Origin: Microbulbifer sp. VAAF005
Lineage (GTDB): Bacteria > Pseudomonadota > Gammaproteobacteria > Pseudomonadales > Cellvibrionaceae
Assembly: GCF_030012985.1 (NCBI RefSeq)
Contig: NZ_CP120233.1
Location: forward strand, 5,203,001 to 5,267,000
DNA: 64,000 nt
Reading direction: 5' to 3'
The translations under genes and the position numbers were made by a program. Below the pieces are notes generated by a model, which worked only from the letters and a program-made list of their open reading frames with translations, made no database searches and was not told where the DNA came from. Below, piece after piece: positions 63,372 to 64,000 of this stretch. How positions within the stretch are numbered: the first letter of the stretch is position 1; each line of letters opens with the position of its first letter.

Positions 63372-63725
63372 CTAATACGCTTACTCGACCTCGGTGAACT
63401 TCTGAATAGGTTCGTAATGTTCCTGCGAATTTTGAAGGTTGTTGATATTAGGCGCACCTCTGCGGGAAAGTCCGCTGTCCTTTGAGTGAGTCACAATAGA
63501 ATAGTTGTGGCCCACTCGACATAACCCGCAGCTGGTGCAACGTGCAAAGCAATTCACTCTTCTCTTGTGATCTCTTGAGTGGTTTAGGTAATTCTTTGAT
63601 ATAGCGTACTGGTAATAGACTGCCTCGAAAGTCAGGAGCCAGAAGCCCTCAAATTGGATGAATGAAACTTATCGCAAGCCTGTGGTACACTGGGCGCAAA
63701 CTGTTGTGCCGTGAAGGAAAAGCGA
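63372..63725. other. Non-coding gap
   Basis: About 350 bases between the DUF6586-like gene and the next small gene. It contains the downstream gene's promoter, but I see no clear boxes, hairpin or LexA-type CTGT-N8-ACAG site. Confidence 0.4.
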
Positions 63726-63983
63726 ATGTCCTCCGAAACTTTTGAAATAATCGAGCTGGCTAATGGCGATGTAGCTTTGCGTCGTGCTGGCCATAAAGAG
63801 GACCCTTTGGTAAGCATTTCTTTTTCTGCAGAAAGCCTTCAGTTTCTGCGCAAGAACAAGGTTGCTGTGGCAAGGGCTATGTTGGAAGCGGGCATTGAAG
63901 CCGTACAAAATCTAGACGATCTTGAGGCTGGTTACTTCGAGGAAGAAGACGATTTAATGCCGGTAAATCATACTATTCACTAA
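63726..63983 (+). CDS. Conserved small acidic protein, unknown function
   Basis: An 85-residue acidic, cytoplasmic-looking protein. The ATG at 63726 has AAGGA at good spacing, and a start five codons earlier is less likely. The N-terminal half is beta-rich (TFEIIELANGDVALRRAG) and the second half is a helix (SLQFLRKNKVAVARAMLEAG), with a very acidic end. A similar small gene lies near topA, sulA and lexA in Pseudomonas, which supports the overall synteny. No function is known to me. Confidence 0.7.
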   Translation: MSSETFEIIELANGDVALRRAGHKEDPLVSISFSAESLQFLRKNKVAVARAMLEAGIEAVQNLDDLEAGYFEEEDDLMPVNHTIH

Positions 63984-64000
63984 CATCAGCGTTAGTTCGA

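Overview
The window looks like chromosome of a marine gammaproteobacterium related to Cellvibrionales/Pseudomonadales; a Microbulbifer-like genus is my best guess, from gene content only. Supporting signs are a 180-kDa-type NAD-glutamate dehydrogenase, fused RlmKL, class 2 PyrD, ribosome modulation factor, a MoxR/BatABCD operon, and topA followed by two small conserved genes in an order also known from Pseudomonas. Housekeeping genes on the right are moderately GC-rich. The left part (about 1-7 kb, 13.5-33 kb) is visibly AT-richer, has long non-coding gaps and looks like accessory DNA.

Layout. 1-7 kb: the end of a glycerophosphodiester phosphodiesterase gene, then an unrecognised 442-residue protein followed at once by three tandem copies of an unrecognised ~356-residue protein, with a decayed fourth copy. 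The pattern resembles an effector with an amplified immunity-gene array, but neither family is identified. 6.8-15.9 kb: a universal stress protein, NhaA, CysC (APS kinase), a secreted DUF6351-type protein, tRNA-Val and tRNA-Asp, a PLP-dependent deaminase/desulfhydrase and NAD kinase. 16-33 kb: a surface polysaccharide island. It has three sulfotransferase-like genes, UDP-galactopyranose mutase, a GlfT2-like galactofuranosyltransferase, a Wzm/Wzt-type ABC exporter, several other glycosyltransferases, and Gmd/Fcl for GDP-L-fucose. CysC would make the PAPS that the sulfotransferases need, so I infer a sulfated, galactofuranose- and possibly fucose-containing polymer exported by the ABC route.

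32.8-40.1 kb: a compact operon on the minus strand, moxR-DUF58-DUF4381-batA-batB/C-batD. 40.4-49.4 kb: gdhB, pyrD, rmf and rlmKL. 49.6-54.8 kb: an RcsF-like lipoprotein, then a phosphosignalling module of a membrane Ser/Thr kinase with PEGA and FGE-like sensor domains, a PP2C phosphatase and, divergently, a double-FHA membrane protein. 54.5-64 kb: a glutaredoxin-like protein, lytic transglycosylase Slt, ABC-F protein Uup, a second universal stress protein, topA and small conserved genes.

A striking technical feature is that at least fourteen places need a one-base indel to restore a well-conserved protein, nearly all in short homopolymers and mostly missing a base. They hit core genes (slt, uup) as well as accessory ones, so I read most of them as sequencing errors rather than real pseudogenes. 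Affected genes are listed over their full extent and flagged.
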